This document shows, one piece after another, positions 62,895-64,000 of a stretch of DNA of 64,000 bases (the stretch's first letter is position 1; each line of letters begins with the position of its first letter). Under the pieces are notes generated by a model. The model worked only from the letters and a program-made list of their open reading frames with translations, did not search any database and had not been told where the DNA came from. The position numbers and the translations under genes are program-made. Source of the DNA: Thermomonas aquatica (lineage in GTDB: Bacteria; Pseudomonadota; Gammaproteobacteria; Xanthomonadales; Xanthomonadaceae); contig NZ_CP040871.1 of NCBI RefSeq assembly GCF_006337105.1, forward strand, positions 2,141,501 to 2,205,500. Reading direction: 5' to 3'.

Positions 62895-64000
62895 ATGCCG
62901 CTGAGTCTCAACGAAATACGGGAGCGCGCCCGCGCGTTCGCCAAGGAATGGGCGCAAGAGACCTCGGAGCGTGCGGAAGCGCAGAGCTTCTGGAACGGCT
63001 TCTTCGATGTGTTCGGCGTCAAGCGCCGCCGCGTGGCGGTGTTCGAGCAGAAGGCCGAGCGTTTCTCCGGCAGCAAGCAGGGCCGCATCGATGTGTTCTG
63101 GCCCGGCGTGATGCTGGCGGAGCACAAGAGCGCCGGCGTGGATCTGGATGCCGCCTACGCGCAGGCCACCGATTACTTCGCCGGCATCGGTGATGCCGAG
63201 TTGCCACGCTACGTGCTGGTCAGCGACTTCCAGCGCTTCCGGCTGCACGACCTCGAAGGCGATGCCGCTCCGGTCGAATTCAAGCTGGCCGACCTGCCCA
63301 AGCAGATCGGCCGTTTCGGCTTCATCAGCGGTTACCAGGCCCGTACCTACAAGGAAGAAGACCCGGTCAACGTGCAAGCCGCCGAGCGCATGGGCAAGCT
63401 GCACGATGCGTTGAAGGCCGCAGGCTACGACGGCCACTCACTGGAACTGCTGCTGGTGCGCCTGCTGTTCTGCCTGTTCGCGGATGACACCGGCATCTTT
63501 CCGCGGCAGGCCTTCCATGACCTCATCGACCAGCGCACCTCCGTGGACGGTGCCGACCTCGGCCTGTGGATCGGCCGCCTGTTCCAGGTGCTGAACACCC
63601 CGCCGGAGGCGCGCCAGAAGACGCTGGACGAGCAGCTCGCCGAGCTGCCCTACGTCAACGGCAAGCTGTTCGAGGAAATGCTGCCGCTGGCCGATTTCAA
63701 CGCGCAGATGCGCGGCCTGCTGCTGGACGCCAGCACGCTGGACTGGAGCCGGATCAGCCCGGCCATCTTCGGTTCCATGTTCCAGTCGGTGATGGACAGC
63801 AAGGCGCGGCGCAACCTGGGTGCGCACTACACCAGCGAGAAGAACATCCTCAAGCTGATCGGCCCGCTGTTCCTGGATGGGCTGAAGGTGGAACTGGACA
63901 AGGCCGGCAAGGACGAGAAAAAGCTGGCCCAGCTGCACCGCAAGCTGGCCACGTTGAAATTCCTCGATCCCGCCTGTGGCTGCGGCAATTTCCTGGTGAT
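62895..64000 (+). CDS. MmeI-like type II restriction-modification fusion enzyme, N-terminal part
   Basis: The first 368 residues are present; the gene runs off the window. An N-terminal PD-(D/E)xK nuclease has D66, E76 and K78 (GRIDVFWPG, LAEHKSAG) with the same 10 and 2 residue spacing as the MmeI active site. A helical linker follows, then the start of an adenine methyltransferase with motif I FLDPACGCGNF at the very end. MmeI-type enzymes cut and methylate with one polypeptide and read a TRD further downstream. The start at 62895 has an AGGGAGG ribosome site. Confidence 0.9.
   Translation, partial: MPLSLNEIRERARAFAKEWAQETSERAEAQSFWNGFFDVFGVKRRRVAVFEQKAERFSGSKQGRIDVFWPGVMLAEHKSAGVDLDAAYAQATDYFAGIGDAELPRYVLVSDFQRFRLHDLEGDAAPVEFKLADLPKQIGRFGFISGYQARTYKEEDPVNVQAAERMGKLHDALKAAGYDGHSLELLLVRLLFCLFADDTGIFPRQAFHDLIDQRTSVDGADLGLWIGRLFQVLNTPPEARQKTLDEQLAELPYVNGKLFEEMLPLADFNAQMRGLLLDASTLDWSRISPAIFGSMFQSVMDSKARRNLGAHYTSEKNILKLIGPLFLDGLKVELDKAGKDEKKLAQLHRKLATLKFLDPACGCGNFLV

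Overview
The window is high-GC chromosomal DNA of a gammaproteobacterium. Gene content and order (aceF/lpd with a lipoyl domain on E3, an atpIBEFHAGDC operon followed by glmU and glmS, a B12-riboswitch TonB receptor, bfd-bfr, an NtrC-type/MacB-like efflux operon) fit the Xanthomonadaceae/Lysobacteraceae (Lysobacter, Luteimonas or Thermomonas type). This placement is inferred from gene content only; no database was searched.

Layout. 1-3.7 kb: end of the pyruvate dehydrogenase cluster (aceF 3' end, an MscS channel, lpd). 3.8-11.2 kb: complete F1Fo ATP synthase operon with its own promoter and terminator, and a run of four hairpins between atpE and atpF. 11.2-13.6 kb: a GtrA-like protein coupled to a large membrane glycosyltransferase-like protein. 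13.7-25.1 kb: glmU and glmS, separated by an eight-gene minus-strand operon (HlyD adaptor, a 75-aa small ORF, ABC ATPase, two permeases, an NTF2-like secreted protein, a sigma-54 response regulator and a histidine kinase). That operon has a consensus -24/-12 promoter and upstream dyads in front of its first gene, so it looks like a self-regulated envelope or efflux response. 25.3-37 kb: transglutaminase/TPR protein, BtuB-like receptor under a cobalamin riboswitch, TfoX-C/MsrC pair, TMEM175-like channel/bioD pair, an RND efflux pair with an operator-like promoter, phasin and rppH.

37.1-49.4 kb: a tRNA-Met (CAT) gene carries an integrated island bounded by 70-bp direct repeats. It encodes a P4-type integrase, a second recombination module (AlpA-like protein, HTH/zinc-ribbon protein, tyrosine recombinase with complete catalytic residues) and one continuous defence operon, abiEi-abiEii-hsdM-hsdS-hsdR, in which the first four genes overlap by 4 bp each. 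Directly after the right repeat lies the start of a second, related island: duplicated arm sites and 34 codons of a sister integrase, cut by an IS21-family remnant. The remnant in turn runs into the N-terminus of a YadA-like adhesin gene.

51-62.8 kb: core genes again (DUF4019, queD, bfd, bfr, a hybrid histidine kinase coupled to a degenerate GGDEF/EAL response regulator, DUF4126, erpA-nudC, ampE-like, an LplT-PlsC fusion). 62.9 kb to the end: the 5' part of an MmeI-like combined restriction-methylation enzyme. Three hairpins (two near-identical in their core, one decayed) built on a GGGGTCAGAGT core lie between convergent or unrelated genes and look like REP-type dispersed repeats.
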